Positions 1 through 10,501 of a stretch of DNA of 64,000 bases are shown here, piece after piece. Position numbers and translations under genes: made by a program. The DNA comes from Venturia oleaginea. Lineage: Eukaryota; Ascomycota; Dothideomycetes; Venturiales; Venturiaceae. Under the pieces are notes generated by a model, which did no database searches, had not been told where the DNA came from, and saw only the letters and a list, made by a program, of their open reading frames with translations. The stretch is taken from positions 1,798,001 to 1,862,000 of the forward strand of contig JABMLP010000007.1 in NCBI GenBank assembly GCA_013176395.1. The letters run 5' to 3'. How positions within the stretch are numbered: the first letter of the stretch is position 1; every line of letters begins with the position of its first letter.

Positions 1-50
1 CGATACAAAGAGAGAGAGACATCAAACCACAACCCATAATCCACGTTCCA
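1..50 (-). repeat. 3' LTR of the copia element (partial)
   Basis: These 50 bases match the right end of the LTR at about 5090-5143, differing by a GA dinucleotide in the GA run and one C/T change. On the minus strand the LTR begins TGGAACGTGG, directly after a purine-rich tract (51-61). The remainder lies outside the window. Confidence 0.8.
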
Positions 51-229
51 CGCCCCTTCAGCTTTTGAGCGATTACAGAGTGAGAAAGATGAATAGACTG
101 AGTGGATGGTTTGAACAACAAAAATGAGTAACTGCCTGACATATGAAAACCCTTGACCCTGTCTGAAAATGAGACCCTCTGGTGGTTGGTTCTTGAGCCT
201 AACCCAATAAGAATAATACACAAACTGAT

Positions 230-1461
230 TCTCTAGCCAAATGTGAGTGGCTTGCCTTTGTTAGTCATTCCAATCAAGTGCAGAAAATGCTCGAACTTCT
301 GCCTTGAGAGTAGCTTCGTGAACCCATCTGCTGGCATGTCGTTGGTAGGTAGCCATTCTATCTTGATGCGACCGGCTTGAATTTCTTGCCTTGACGGTTT
401 TTGCGGGTTTCCGGATCATCACCGTACGATGCATCTGTCGAGATGTGGTGGAGAGGACCCATTTCGTTTCTACCGTCGTAGGTAATGTCGTAATCCCGGT
501 GATCTCTGAGATAACTGATGCAGTGATTTGCGGCATGAAGATGTTCCGGACCTGGATTGCATTGGAAACGCGATAATTCAGAGAATGCAAATGCAATATC
601 TGCTCTGGTAATGATTGCTGCATATCCGAGGTTACCCACCTTCTGGCGCATTTCCTGAATCTGTCCTTTTGTTGCTTCTCCAGTGTATTTAACCAGTGGC
701 GCTGAAGGTAATGGTGTGTGGACAGTGTGCGTCAGTAGAGAGGATTCAAATCGCTTGCATACCTTGTTAATGTAGGCGCCCTGGTTCAATGTGAGGGTTC
801 TCTTTTCTCGATTCCTGGTAACTTCAATGCCAAGGAAGAGGTGAGGTTCTCCCATCATTCGGATGTCGTATTTGGCGGTGAGTTTAGCCTCAAAATCCTC
901 AAAGTGTCGCTGGTGCTCTTTGCGAAATAGCACAATGATGTCGTCAACAAAGAAGAAGGCTAGGAGGTATTCGTTGTGGTAGAGACAATTGACTCCTACT
1001 ACCGGGAATAATCCAATGGATTGCAAGAAGCCTGATATGTCGTTGTGCCAGAGATGAGGTGACCGGCGGAGTCCGTATAGGGCCATCAAAATATGCCAAA
1101 GTTGGCCTTTCTCTCCGAAACCTGGAGGTGGTGTTGTGTAGATGACTTCATCTAGTTTAGCGTTAAGGAATGCTGTGATAGCATCATGCTGCCTCGCCTC
1201 AAGTCCGAAGTATGCACAGAGAGCCATTAAGAGTCTCATAACTTCTGCTGCCAGGGTTGCTGCATACGTGTCAAGATCGGTCAACGGCTGCTTGTCGCCT
1301 CGTACACATAATCGTGCCTTAAGTCTGGTGAGATAGCCTTCGCTGTCGAATTTGTAGTCAAAGGCCCACTTGAGTGGAATAGGTTTCGGTGAGATTCCTG
1401 GCGTGTGGGATATGACTTTGAACACCCCTTTCTTCTTGCAGCGATCGATCTCTTCGCACAT
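230..1461 (-). pseudogene. copia reverse transcriptase / RNase H remnant
   Basis: The open segment 358-1461 carries the copia RT core: a KWAFDYKF and RLKARL block near its start, LYGLRRSPHLW, and the catalytic pair in FFVDD (usually YVDD). It ends with a stop inside RNase H. The last RNase H block, with a WLPTNDMPADGFTKLL-like stretch, is found in another frame at about 245-365, so a frameshift and loss of most of RNase H have occurred. It would have copied element RNA into cDNA in cytoplasmic particles. It is non-functional as it stands. Confidence 0.85.
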
Positions 1462-1464
1462 AGC

Positions 1465-2835
1465 TTACAGCCATTCTGTCCATAATGGGTGCTTCTTTGC
1501 TTGATCGTATGTCTGAGGAACTGGGGGAAGGTTATCCCTATGTCCGCGCGCAGTTTGGATGAAGGTATGAAATTTATTGGACCATTCTGAAGATGGGAGG
1601 GTAACTTTCCTTATGAAGAATGAAGTTGCAATTGCACTGCCGGTGTAGTGTGCATTCCGGCCAGATCTGGTTCGGCGCTCGAGAATCTCTACTTTGCTCA
1701 CGTCGTGCCTTGGCTTAATAGCGGCGTCCTGGGTAGTTAATTTTCCGAATGTGCGAGTGCGTTGAACTGGTTCTTCCTCCTTATCGTCCCGATCGGGAAG
1801 GTCCTTATCCTTGCTGGTGTTATCTTCCTGCTGAACTGGTGCTGTTGCTTTCGGAATTGTAAACAGAATATCATCCTTAAGTAGATCCGGAGGTTCAATC
1901 CCAGGTTCTGTTGGCATCCGTGGTGTAGGTGCTATGATGATAGATGGCTAAATTGCTTCTGGAATGATTGCTGCGGCATCCAGTTCTGTAGGATCAAAAA
2001 TGTAGTCACTCTCGTCAAAGATAGCATCCCGAGAACGGATCACCTTACGCTGTGATGGGACATAGACCCTGAAGATATTGGTACCTTCATATCCAATAAG
2101 ATGACCAATGAATGCCCTCGCTGCAGTTTTGTCAAGGCGAGAAATTCCGTGCTTAATGAGGACGTAGCACTTGCAGTTATATACCTTGAAGTAGAAGATG
2201 ACAGGCTTCTCGTGATAGACAATCTCATACGGAGACTTCCACCCTAGAGATTCCATTGGCAGTTTGTTCTCAATGATAGCCACAGTTTTTGCAAACTCTG
2301 GCCAGAGATCAAACGAAAGTCCTGACTGATTTGCTAAGCATCTCATCTTTACTATAAGCCACTTACCATGCACTTCAGCAGGGCCATTCTGTTCTGAGGT
2401 ATGAGGTGCTGATTGTTCCATAATGATACCCTTGAGTCTGACGAAGTCAAACCATGTATTGATGGCGGTGTCAATCTCACCAAAAGCAGTCTCACCATCT
2501 GTATGAAAATACTTGATAGTGATACCAAAAATGTTGAAGATTAGATTGACCACGTAGATCGAAATGCGAGGGATGTCGGTCTTCTTTTTGTGTGTGAAGA
2601 TAAGCTGAAAATGACACCACTCACACGCATAATGGCTGAGCCATTTGTCGCCGTTGTATGCTGTTTTCATAGGAACAACGTCATAGTTCAGTCGCTGAAA
2701 AGGTCCTGTTGCTGGGTGCTCCTTGAAGCTTGACTTGCTGATTACTTGGTGACGTTTTGAGACTCCGCACACCTCACAGTCTTTTGTCGAAGGAGCGTAA
2801 GTAACGGTGATATCATCTCGTACTGCCGCCGCCAA
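1465..2835 (-). pseudogene. copia integrase and linker remnant
   Basis: The segment 1948-2835 holds the integrase core: a C-x2-C pair (DCEVCG) at its start, then FKVYNCK-like and RKVIRSRDAIFDE blocks typical of the copia integrase C-terminus, with HTDGETAF and HTSEQNGPAEVHGKW in between supplying the core acidic residues. The segment 1465-1917 is the acidic, low-complexity linker before RT. Stops at about 1918-1947 and 2836-2916 separate these from each other and from Gag/protease. It would have inserted cDNA into the genome; this copy is broken. Confidence 0.8.
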
Positions 2836-2916
2836 ATGCTTTTTTGTCGCTGGGCCTGCGTGACAAAGTCTGAGGTGCCAAAGATCTGATGGCTTTGTTG
2901 TAAGTAGCTGTTTCTG

Positions 2917-4731
2917 CTAAACTTCCTTCTTCGTGAGTTTTTGAACAACTGACTGGGTGGCGAATGCTGTGCCTGTACGAGGATCCATTGCATATGCGTG
3001 GTGAGAAGGTGGAGTGAATTCTAAACACCAGTAACTGAAGTGCTTGGTAGGGATAAACAGAGGTGTGGTGAGTTCTTCGCAGATATAACCACCATTGAGG
3101 GTGATTAAATGCAATCCCTTCTGCTCAAGTTTGTGATTTGAGAGCAGGTTAGCACGGTAATAGGGACAGAGAGCAACTTCGGAGACTGTGATGTAGGCTT
3201 CATTACCCTTAGGCGTGTTCACTTTGAGAAGGACAGTTCCATATGACTCCACCTTGTATTTAGTGAGGCCACATTGCACGTAGTCATCTGGATAAGCCTC
3301 GTAAGTCTTTGTGTAATTGTTGCGAAGAGGAGAATTGCAGATATGAATATCTGAGGCTCCATCCAGGACCCAGGCGTTGGTGAAGTAGTAGGGATCCGAG
3401 AGACTGTCTGAGTTGAATGCTGAACTTGATCTTAATGGAAACTGGTTAACGTTGACTACGCTAGCCTGTTCGGGAGAATATACTGGTTCAAACTCCTCGG
3501 AATTGAGCTCAGAATCTTCTGAATCAGATTCTGAAAGGTTTTCAAAGTTGAGTGATGACTGAAACGCTGTGCCAATCGCCCCTTGATTGAATGAGGTATG
3601 ACACACGCGTGCGATTGGGACTCCGCCTGGCCCTGTCTGATTGTGAGACTTCTCATTTGAGTTAGAGGGACTGTTAGTTCCTGAAGATTTGGTATCTTTA
3701 GCTTCCTTCCACTCCTTGTACTCGGCTTTATCCTTGTCCACCATACTTTGAATCTTGGGGTCCTTCAATGCCTTAGCCACCTTCTCAACAATCTCAGGTT
3801 TGAATACGAAATCATCTTTGTGCGGGATGCCTGTGCAATAGGAGCAGTTACCCGGTCGGTGGAACTTGTGGTTGTTGCCGCAAGGACACTTCTTCTTGTT
3901 CTTGTTGCCGGATTGTGAGCCGTCGGGGCCTAGGCCGTTCAGAGAGGCTTGTCCAGTGTAAAATGCAGCCATGTTCTGGCCACCTGGTACTGGCATTGAT
4001 TGTGGGCGCGAGTTCTGGTATGATCGAAAATCGTTTAGAAGATCTGGCACAGTTTTAAGGCGGTAATTTGGATCCTGCAAGCCCGCACGGCACTGATCTG
4101 CCCAGATGTTGTCTATCTTGTGAAGCAAGTTAATGATTTGGAACATCGGCATCTTGTCCTTTGACTCTGCGAGGTCCGCCTTCGTAATCTTCTCAAAGAC
4201 TACAGTCACTTTGTCCAGGAGAATCCTCCAATCTTGACTTGCTGTATCCATCATAAGTGTTGAAAACCAGAGATTCTGTAGCTGGAAGTTGACCGCCTCG
4301 TCCGTAGGTTTGTTGCGCTTCTGGAGCTTGATAAGGGTGTCTCGAACTGAGGACGTGTCAGAGATCGTGTCAAGGTTAGAGTGGGCGATGTGTTTCCTAA
4401 TCCAGTCGTGAATATGTATGAGGGCGGCGTCTTCTCGTTGATACTGAGCGTTCTTGAAGTTGTATTCAGTGACGAGAAGCTTATATTTTTCGATGCCTCT
4501 ATCGTCCAAGTTCTCCACTTCGTTGACCGCGTTGTTCGACGCCTTTGCTGCTGTTGGTACTGTGGGTGCTGCTGTGTGCTCCTTCGGCGTTGTACTATCG
4601 GGATTGATGATATCCCATACGTGGTTGTCGATGGCTGTTTACTTTACTGACTGGATGAAGAGTGGCCATTCAGTATGATCGTTCAGTACGACTTCCACCC
4701 GCTGGGTGGAGTTTGTGGTAGTTATTGACAT
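2917..4731 (-). pseudogene. copia Gag and protease remnant
   Basis: The likely Gag start is the ATG at 4731. After about 30 codons a TAA stop at 4641-4639 interrupts an otherwise open frame that continues to 2917. The middle part (about 4270-4500) looks like a copia Gag polypeptide. A Cys-rich CPCGNNHKFH...CSYC segment replaces a simple zinc knuckle. The protease site reads VLDGASDIH, where active copies have D-S-G-A; the Ser-Gly order is disturbed, so the protease is probably dead. The stop fits a CAA-to-TAA change, a C-to-T change at CpA as expected from repeat-induced point mutation, but that is inference from one site. Confidence 0.8.
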
Positions 4732-4954
4732 GCTGTTTTCGCGACTTTCTGCTGTTTCTCAGTGTTACCGGCAAAGTATCGTGTATGGAAAGTGTCAAGA
4801 GCTATTTGCAATGAGGCCTACAGTCTCTCAAACTGTGTGTAGTGGCTCTCAGTATGTCGTTTGTAGTACGTGGTGTACGAAAAGTGTGATGCTGCTTTGC
4901 CGAAATGCGCGGGTTCACGTGATATCGTGCTGAAAATTGGTGAGACCCTAGTAT

Positions 4955-4968
4955 TCCGGGCTCATAAC
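4955..4968 (-). other. putative primer-binding site, initiator-tRNA half type
   Basis: Just inside the 5' LTR the plus strand reads GGGCTCATAAC (4958-4968), which equals the anticodon stem-loop of fungal initiator tRNA-Met. The RNA of this element would therefore pair with the 3' end of a cleaved 5' tRNA half, as known for Drosophila copia. The match is only 11 nt and does not extend well into the D-arm side, so the assignment is moderate. Confidence 0.55.
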
Positions 4969-5143
4969 TACAAAGTAGCGATGTATGATGTCAAAAGTGT
5001 GTGAATACGAGTGGAAATGAATGAATGCATAATGTCTAGAATACAGAGACTGAAGCTGCTTATATGGGCCTTAATGAGGCTGTTTGCAGCGATACAAAGA
5101 GAGAGAGAGACATCAAACCACAATCCATAATCCACGTTCCAAC
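4969..5143 (-). repeat. 5' LTR of the copia element
   Basis: About 175 bp, bounded on the right by the end shared with window bases 1-50 and on the left by the putative primer-binding site. On the minus strand it begins TGGAACG and ends near TTTGTA, not a perfect TG...CA, so the inner border may be a few bases off. Confidence 0.65.
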
Positions 5144-5654
5144 TATCTTGCTGCAATAGCCTGAGATGGGCAAAATAAGTTCGAATCGCGCTGTAATAGC
5201 AATGAATGAGCTCATCGTGCTTTGCTGATGTACGGCACGAGGATGGCCAGATCCATTCAACTTCTGAAGGATTGCTGCCGCATTGAAGGCTCTTCGTTTG
5301 TTTGAGCTTCGTACCTATCGCCAGGTCTTCTGTATGACAAGGCGGGCGAGGTTTCGACGAGCAGAACAGAAATCGCACCAAGTTGTCCAGAACGTCGAAA
5401 CTTCCGAAAACCGGCACTGTGTATTGCTCAGGCAAATTTGTTATTAGGAACTACATGTCCAGATCAGCACACAAAAGTCTATACATCGACTATACAGCCA
5501 TACACCAAAACCAAAATTTCCCATCCTCATTACAGACTCCGATAGACCAAACTGCCAGGCAAAAGCGCTAGGCTTGTAAACTTTCTTATACGCTCTCAAT
5601 TAACGGAATTACCGAATCATCTTGCCCTGCTCCGCTTTTCTCTGCGCCAAAATC
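5144..5654. other. intergenic, flank of copia element
   Basis: Short overlapping frames only. No recognisable domain, RNA gene or repeat was seen between the copia LTR and the stop codon of the rhomboid gene. Confidence 0.6.
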
Positions 5655-6546
5655 CTATACTGCGCTCATGGGTATCCCGCTAGTTCCTGCGCCTCCTGTG
5701 GTTTGAGGAAGGACACCGTAGCGTCCGTATACTTTCTGATCAACACTGACGTAGTGCGGTATCCTCCCGAGAAGGTTGAGCTTGCCCTCAATCCATCGCA
5801 AGACCTTTTCTGGCGGTGCCAAAAACTTGATATACCCAAGTCCCCAAAGATAGCCAATACCAGCACCACACAGATGTCCCAGAATTGAGGTGGGAGGTAA
5901 AACATGAATTAGACTCAAGAAAGACGTGACGAGAATAAGGAGGAGCGGCAAGACTGCTGTTGGAACGCGGTATGCGCGTGGTAAGACGCCATATTCTGGA
6001 ACTTGGAGGTATGGCTGAGTTTTGGCAAGGGAGAGGATTTGAGACGAGAGAAGAAGGAAAATCCAGATGCTGGCGCCTTCGACGGGAGTGTTGGTATGGA
6101 GGAGAAAATGAGAGATGAGGACGTAGAGACCGGCTGGGAAGGTCGAGAATGCTGTCGCGTGACGTGTTAGTCAAATGTTGTGATGTCCAGCTGGACAGTC
6201 TTTTGAAAGTGCAATGGCTATACGTACGTCCAGTAAATAGTATCAAGGTGACCAGAGACCCGTGTTCAGCCTCAAAGCGCTCGAGTAAAGGAGCCAGGGC
6301 GATCAGGTTCGAGAGGGTATGTAACAAGCCGAGATGCAGCAGGGGATATGTGTTGATCCTGTGCATGCCTCCAGCTATCACCTCAGTGGGAATAAGCTGA
6401 GCCCAGTGCTGGAAGCCATTGCTGACGCCAGCGATCCAGAAGAGAACGATGACTATGAGGATGATGCGGGTGATGAGCGGCAGGCGGAGGATGTACGACC
6501 GCAGTCTCTGGGGACTGAACTGAGGGAACGAGGCAGATGTTGGCAT
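5655..6546 (-). CDS. rbd2: rhomboid family membrane protein, Rbd2-like
   Basis: Two exons, 6546-6228 and 6151-5655, intron 6227-6152 with donor GTACGT and a TGACTAAC branch site; 816 bp, 271 residues. The start MPTSASFPQF is preferred over an upstream in-frame ATG (6654) because it gives a short cytosolic N-terminus. Features are several hydrophobic helices, HLGLLHTLSNLIALAPLLE, then FTGPFSTFPAGLYVL across the splice, the serine-box helix VEGASIWIF, and HLCGAGIGYLWG with the catalytic-type histidine. Rhomboids cleave membrane proteins within the bilayer; fungal Rbd2 acts in the Golgi/ER and in S. pombe takes part in SREBP cleavage. The serine box is G-A-S-I rather than the canonical G-x-S-G. 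The name rests on overall pattern, not on a search. Confidence 0.85.
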
Positions 6547-7205
6547 GGTTGGGTGTATATTGTCAGCTGGCGGAAGCCATGGAGATTGGAGGTTGTTTCG
6601 GAACCTGAAGTGGAAAGAATTCGAAGACGAGTGACGATCCTGACCTAGCTTCAAGAGGCCGCAGATTACCTAGGTATGCACCTCCGCTTCATATCCTATA
6701 CACAGTACTCACTCGCTTAGGAATGAGCTGGCCAACTTGATTATCCACGTAGATTCCTTCCATACGTCCACTGTCCTAGCCCCTGTTGATGGGACGTACC
6801 TATATTCGAAAGAAAAGGCGTCAAGAGACCGTTTTAGCGAGTTGAACAACACACTTCTCAACACATCTTCAGGCAGAAATGCATCCACTGCAGTATCGTT
6901 AATACACGTCCCAAGAAGAATTACATGGACTCGTACGTCGAGCAATGAGCGGATCGCAGCAGAATAGCTGTGGGGTGGTCACAGAGACGAAGTAGTCATC
7001 GCTGACAAGATTGGTATCATCACCCAAGTCGGTGTCATAATACCAAGAAGAAGATTTCTTATGGGCTAAATTGTCGACATCTAATAGTCCTCCCGAATCT
7101 GCTAGTTCCCTCCCTCATATCCACTGTCGCCTAAAGAAACTGTTTTGTCCTTCATAACTGATCCAGAAAAGCCCAAACGTGCAATCCCTAAACACGTGGT
7201 CGACC
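6547..7205. other. intergenic, between rbd2 and secreted-protein gene
   Basis: Upstream of rbd2 and downstream of the next minus-strand gene. Two short opposed frames at 6709-6967 overlap on the two strands and show no recognisable motif; I treat them as chance. Confidence 0.5.
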
Positions 7206-7825
7206 TCAAGAAGACTTAGTCATGGTCGACTCTGGCCACCAGTCACTTGTGCCTGTGCACCAGAGATCAAGTTCACCATCGCTCCGCTGCAAGGACCGCG
7301 CGCAGAACGCTGGCACCTGTCCAGATGAGGTAGCCGCAAAATGTTGGCTGATCATCCGTCAGCAGCCGCAGCATATATAGACGGGAGCACTTACCTAGGA
7401 GCGAAGCCACCCTGCGTATCACAAGTCCATCGATGGACCAAATCCAGCCTCCCATTCTCCCAGAACCGGAACTGTGTGTCCCCACCATCGTCGCAATTAA
7501 ACAACTTTGAGCCATTAAAGATTCCTCCTAGATTCAACTCTGGTTCGGTGATATTCTTGTTGGCGCCACAGTTTTCGTATTTTGCGGCACATGTCGTAGA
7601 GGAGCCGTGATAGGTATCGGCAAAGCGAAAGAAGATGGAGCAGGAGGGAGGCACATCTGGGGGAGCAGACAAGGTTTTTCTAAAGTCGAGGTTGCTGACT
7701 TTGAACATCGCGTTTGGGGAGCCAACGCAAAAGCCGCGTTTGGTAGGTTTGGCTTGAACTTGCGAGGCGTGTAGAGCCCAGAGGGAGACCAGCGGAAGAA
7801 AAGGTCGGAAGTGCATGCTGTACAA
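7206..7825 (-). CDS. small secreted cysteine-rich protein
   Basis: Two exons, 7825-7395 and 7347-7206. The 47-bp intron (7394-7348) has donor GTAAGT, a CTGAC branch-like site and acceptor CAG. Coding length 573 bp, 190 residues. Residues 1-25 form a signal peptide (MHFRPFLPLVSLWALHASQ; the second Met at 7816 is an alternative start). The mature part has eight cysteines (RGFC, PSC, TTC, ENC, FNC, WTC, AFC, LWC). The last two come only from exon 2, giving an even number and supporting the splice. No enzyme motif was recognised. An apoplastic or effector-like role is possible for this class but is inference. Confidence 0.7.
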
Positions 7826-9224
7826 GTCTAATGAGAAGACTGGATAGCTGGATAAGGAGCTTAGGAGTCAAGCTGGAGAACTTGTAAGTGGCACTTGGCA
7901 GCATTTTATGGAGGATTCCGAATGACAATTGTCTAGGTTTTTGGTCGACTGCCACTTCTGTGCTTGGGAGTATTGTGTAGTACGACCAATGGATTGTATA
8001 ACTATGCGGATAATATTCCTCGTATAAGATAAATCAGCACTAGGATCACGTACCCGTAGCAGAGCTTTGTACGCTCAATGATAAGCCGAGCCATTCTATA
8101 ACAGTAAAAGCAACGCTATACGACCTCGTTGTCCAACAGTGGTTTGCATTTGACAAAATTCGATAGTCTCTTGCAGTTCGTTCCAATGAAATCTCTCATG
8201 GATGAGATCTGGATTCTGCTAAAACAATGCCAATCGAGGGTACCAGAAGACTCCAGGAAGGTTTGTTCTGGGCCAAATTGCTGTGACACTTCGGACAGCT
8301 GCTCCATTCTTGGGGCCCGTATATCGAACAAACTTCTATGTAGCATTGATTAATATCTACAAGGAGAAAACGGGAGAGGAGGCATGGTTTGAGAGTACAA
8401 AGATTGTGGCAATTTCCGTGCTGCATCAGCGGGACCGTTGCCCGCATTGATTCAATTAGATAGTTTCGGGATAGACTGATCGAGATACCTGTATAGCTTG
8501 GGCTTGGATGGGGCATTGAGCAAAGACTGGTGGAGGTGATGGATAAGAGAGAAGAGGAAGTGGAGGGAACAAAGGAGTCGCTGAGGCTGTCGCTCGATGT
8601 GTCAAAAACAGGGGGTGGGGCACGCCAATAGCTGCCTCGGCCCGCCCCTCGAAAATTGAGCGAATCTTCGATTCCTCTTCCCTCAGCCTTTCTCTTTTCT
8701 CTCCAGCCACCAATATGATGAGACATACAGAGTAATCCGAAGACGAATCACGAATCGATATCACCTCCTGCCCACCAGTTTAAGCTTTCCCAGGCTGGAA
8801 TCGATCAAACAATCGTGGGGCGGGATGTGGCGTTGTGGCTAACATGCGCGCAAAAACGGGAGGCAGGAAAACATCGGAAGGCTGAATGTCAACAAAGAAG
8901 GCTATCCACCACTGTATAAGTATCGCATGCTTCTCGTCATACCACTCTCATCTTCAGAATATCATCACCTTCTTCAGAACAACATCATCTTCTTCGGAAT
9001 ATCATCATCATCTTCAGCATTACTCAGCAAGCTTCATAGTCTCATCTGCCCAGTCGTCTATCACACAAGCTTCACAACAACCATCCTCAATCACAACACA
9101 CAAGCTCTACTCCTACTCTCATCACATGACATCCATCAGATCAAGGGCACGTTGACTGCTAAGATCTTCCAATCCCACTCTTCCACCAACAACATACACA
9201 ATTCAACCTGCTCACACCTCCATC
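7826..9224. other. long intergenic region with promoter-like sequence of the GPI-protein gene
   Basis: No credible gene. A 176-codon minus-strand frame at 8196-8726 is Ser/Pro-rich, lacks any motif and overlaps plus-strand frames. Near 8910 a TATAAG sequence precedes a pyrimidine-rich leader with 20-bp repeats leading to the ATG at 9225. Confidence 0.5.
8951..9030 (+). repeat. 20-bp imperfect tandem repeat, four units, in putative 5' leader
   Basis: Units start at 8951, 8971, 8991 and 9011, each beginning TCTTC(A/G)G followed by an ATCATCA-like half. The period is exactly 20 bp. It lies about 200 bp upstream of the GPI-protein start codon, in what is probably its 5' UTR or core promoter. Confidence 0.8.
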
Positions 9225-9902
9225 ATGTGGTCCCTCTCATCATCCCTCATCTTCTCTATTCTCCTCCTCACTACACCATCCCTCTCAGTACCTGCCCCAG
9301 CCCCCGTAGTAGACGATGGAATGTGGCACCCAGCCGGTCAAGCTCAAGCTTCCCCCTGGGCACCAACAGCCACTACCAGTGGCACTGGTGGTCCCTTCTC
9401 CCAAATGACCGCCACTACTCCAGATGGCGTTACTGCCTCCAAAGTCACAACCCCAGCTGTCGCTCCAACATCTCTTACATCCGCCGCAGCAGGAAACTGG
9501 CAAACCGCCGTAACATGGCCTGCTGGATGCGAGCTCTGGGCCAACCCTTGCCCATCAGGCGCTCGGGTTAACGGCGGCGGGACAGTGACTGGTGCTGCGG
9601 CCACCAGTACCGCGACTGGCACTGCTTCATACGAGAATGGCTTCACTTCTTACACCACCATGACCGATGCCTATGGAGTTATTACTGGAATGCCATCCAA
9701 AGCCACTGTCGCCGCTGGTGTGACTGCCAGTGTCTCAAACTCGACTACTCTCAGCACAAGAACCAGTTCTTCTGGCTCATCGAGCACGGGCACTTTCAGC
9801 CAGCCATCTACGACTAGACCGGCTTCCAGTTCGAATAGAGCTGCGAGCTTGAGCGCTCCTTTCCTGCTCGGTGCCTTTGCAGCTGTGGCCGCTCTCATGT
9901 AA
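9225..9902 (+). CDS. Ser/Thr/Ala-rich GPI-anchored cell-surface protein
   Basis: A single exon of 225 residues. Residues 1-21 are a signal peptide (MWSLSSSLIFSILLL...LSVPA). The middle is rich in Thr, Ser, Ala and Gly, suited to O-mannosylation. Only two cysteines are present, close together (GCELWANPC, about residues 104-111). The C-terminus has a Ser-rich stretch, small residues (SSSNRAAS) and a hydrophobic tail ending AAVAALM, the classic GPI-attachment signal. It is probably tethered to the plasma membrane or wall. There is no catalytic motif and the specific family was not recognised. Confidence 0.8.
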   Translation: MWSLSSSLIFSILLLTTPSLSVPAPAPVVDDGMWHPAGQAQASPWAPTATTSGTGGPFSQMTATTPDGVTASKVTTPAVAPTSLTSAAAGNWQTAVTWPAGCELWANPCPSGARVNGGGTVTGAAATSTATGTASYENGFTSYTTMTDAYGVITGMPSKATVAAGVTASVSNSTTLSTRTSSSGSSSTGTFSQPSTTRPASSSNRAASLSAPFLLGAFAAVAALM

Positions 9903-10501
9903 TCACCTGGGATAATGTCTTGAATAGAATAGACTGTATAATTTTAGACGGCGTTTGGGATCCCAAGAGGTAAGTGCATTTGGATTAGCGGGAGTTTTGA
10001 CATTCTTGCGAGCATTGATCAGAATATGAGAATGAGCACCAATTGTATATAGCTTAACGACGGATCGAACTCTGTAGATAATAATATAAAAAGCAGTAAT
10101 TCTCAGTAATTCTCGGCGATGAGATAAGAGTGCCTTGAAGCTGTTCAGCAATAATCAGAGAGTACAAGGCAGTTCGTCTTCGTACACAAGTGGAAAAGGG
10201 AATGGAAGATACCTATATACCTAGTACAAAGTATTGCTATATAGTAGGTAGCTGGGATGCCGATCGTGACGTCGGGCCTTTGCGGACAGCACCAGAAATA
10301 ATCCATGTTCCATGTCTATCTGCAATGACTCTCTTACCCCCCCTCTTGACGCTCCCAAGAAGAATAATTCCGTAAGAGATATCGTATCTACGATCAAGTC
10401 CACCTCACACCACCGTCCCCCCACCATAGCCCCTTCCTACAAACAACAACAATACCAACAACTCCCATTATTCCAGCTCAGCAGCTGCCAGTCAATCGAA
10501 C
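9903..10501. other. intergenic, 3' flank of GPI gene and promoter of sds23
   Basis: No gene seen. The last ~120 bp before the ATG at 10502 are C-rich and A/C-rich with few G, typical of a fungal promoter-leader. Confidence 0.5.

Larger units (their letters stand above)
1..5143 (-). mobile_element. Ty1/copia LTR retrotransposon, decayed, left LTR cut by window edge
   Basis: On the minus strand the order is LTR, Gag, protease, integrase, reverse transcriptase, RNase H tail, LTR, which is the copia order (integrase before RT). The first 50 bases repeat at about 5090-5143 with few differences, marking the two LTRs. A polypurine tract reads on the minus strand at 51-61 just before the 3' LTR. The coding part is broken into several open segments by stops and frameshifts, so the copy is dead. 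The left LTR is cut, so target-site duplication cannot be tested. Confidence 0.9.

Noticed and set aside
4968..5435. 155-codon minus-strand ORF across the copia LTR border
   Set aside because: It spans the LTR and unrelated flank, so it is an accidental frame.
5788..6654. 288-codon minus-strand ORF over the rhomboid gene
   Set aside because: Correct only in its exon-1 part; past the intron at 6227-6152 it reads the wrong frame.
8196..8726. 176-codon minus-strand ORF upstream of the GPI-protein gene
   Set aside because: Low-complexity Ser/Pro-rich product, no motif, overlaps other frames, and lies in a promoter-like region.
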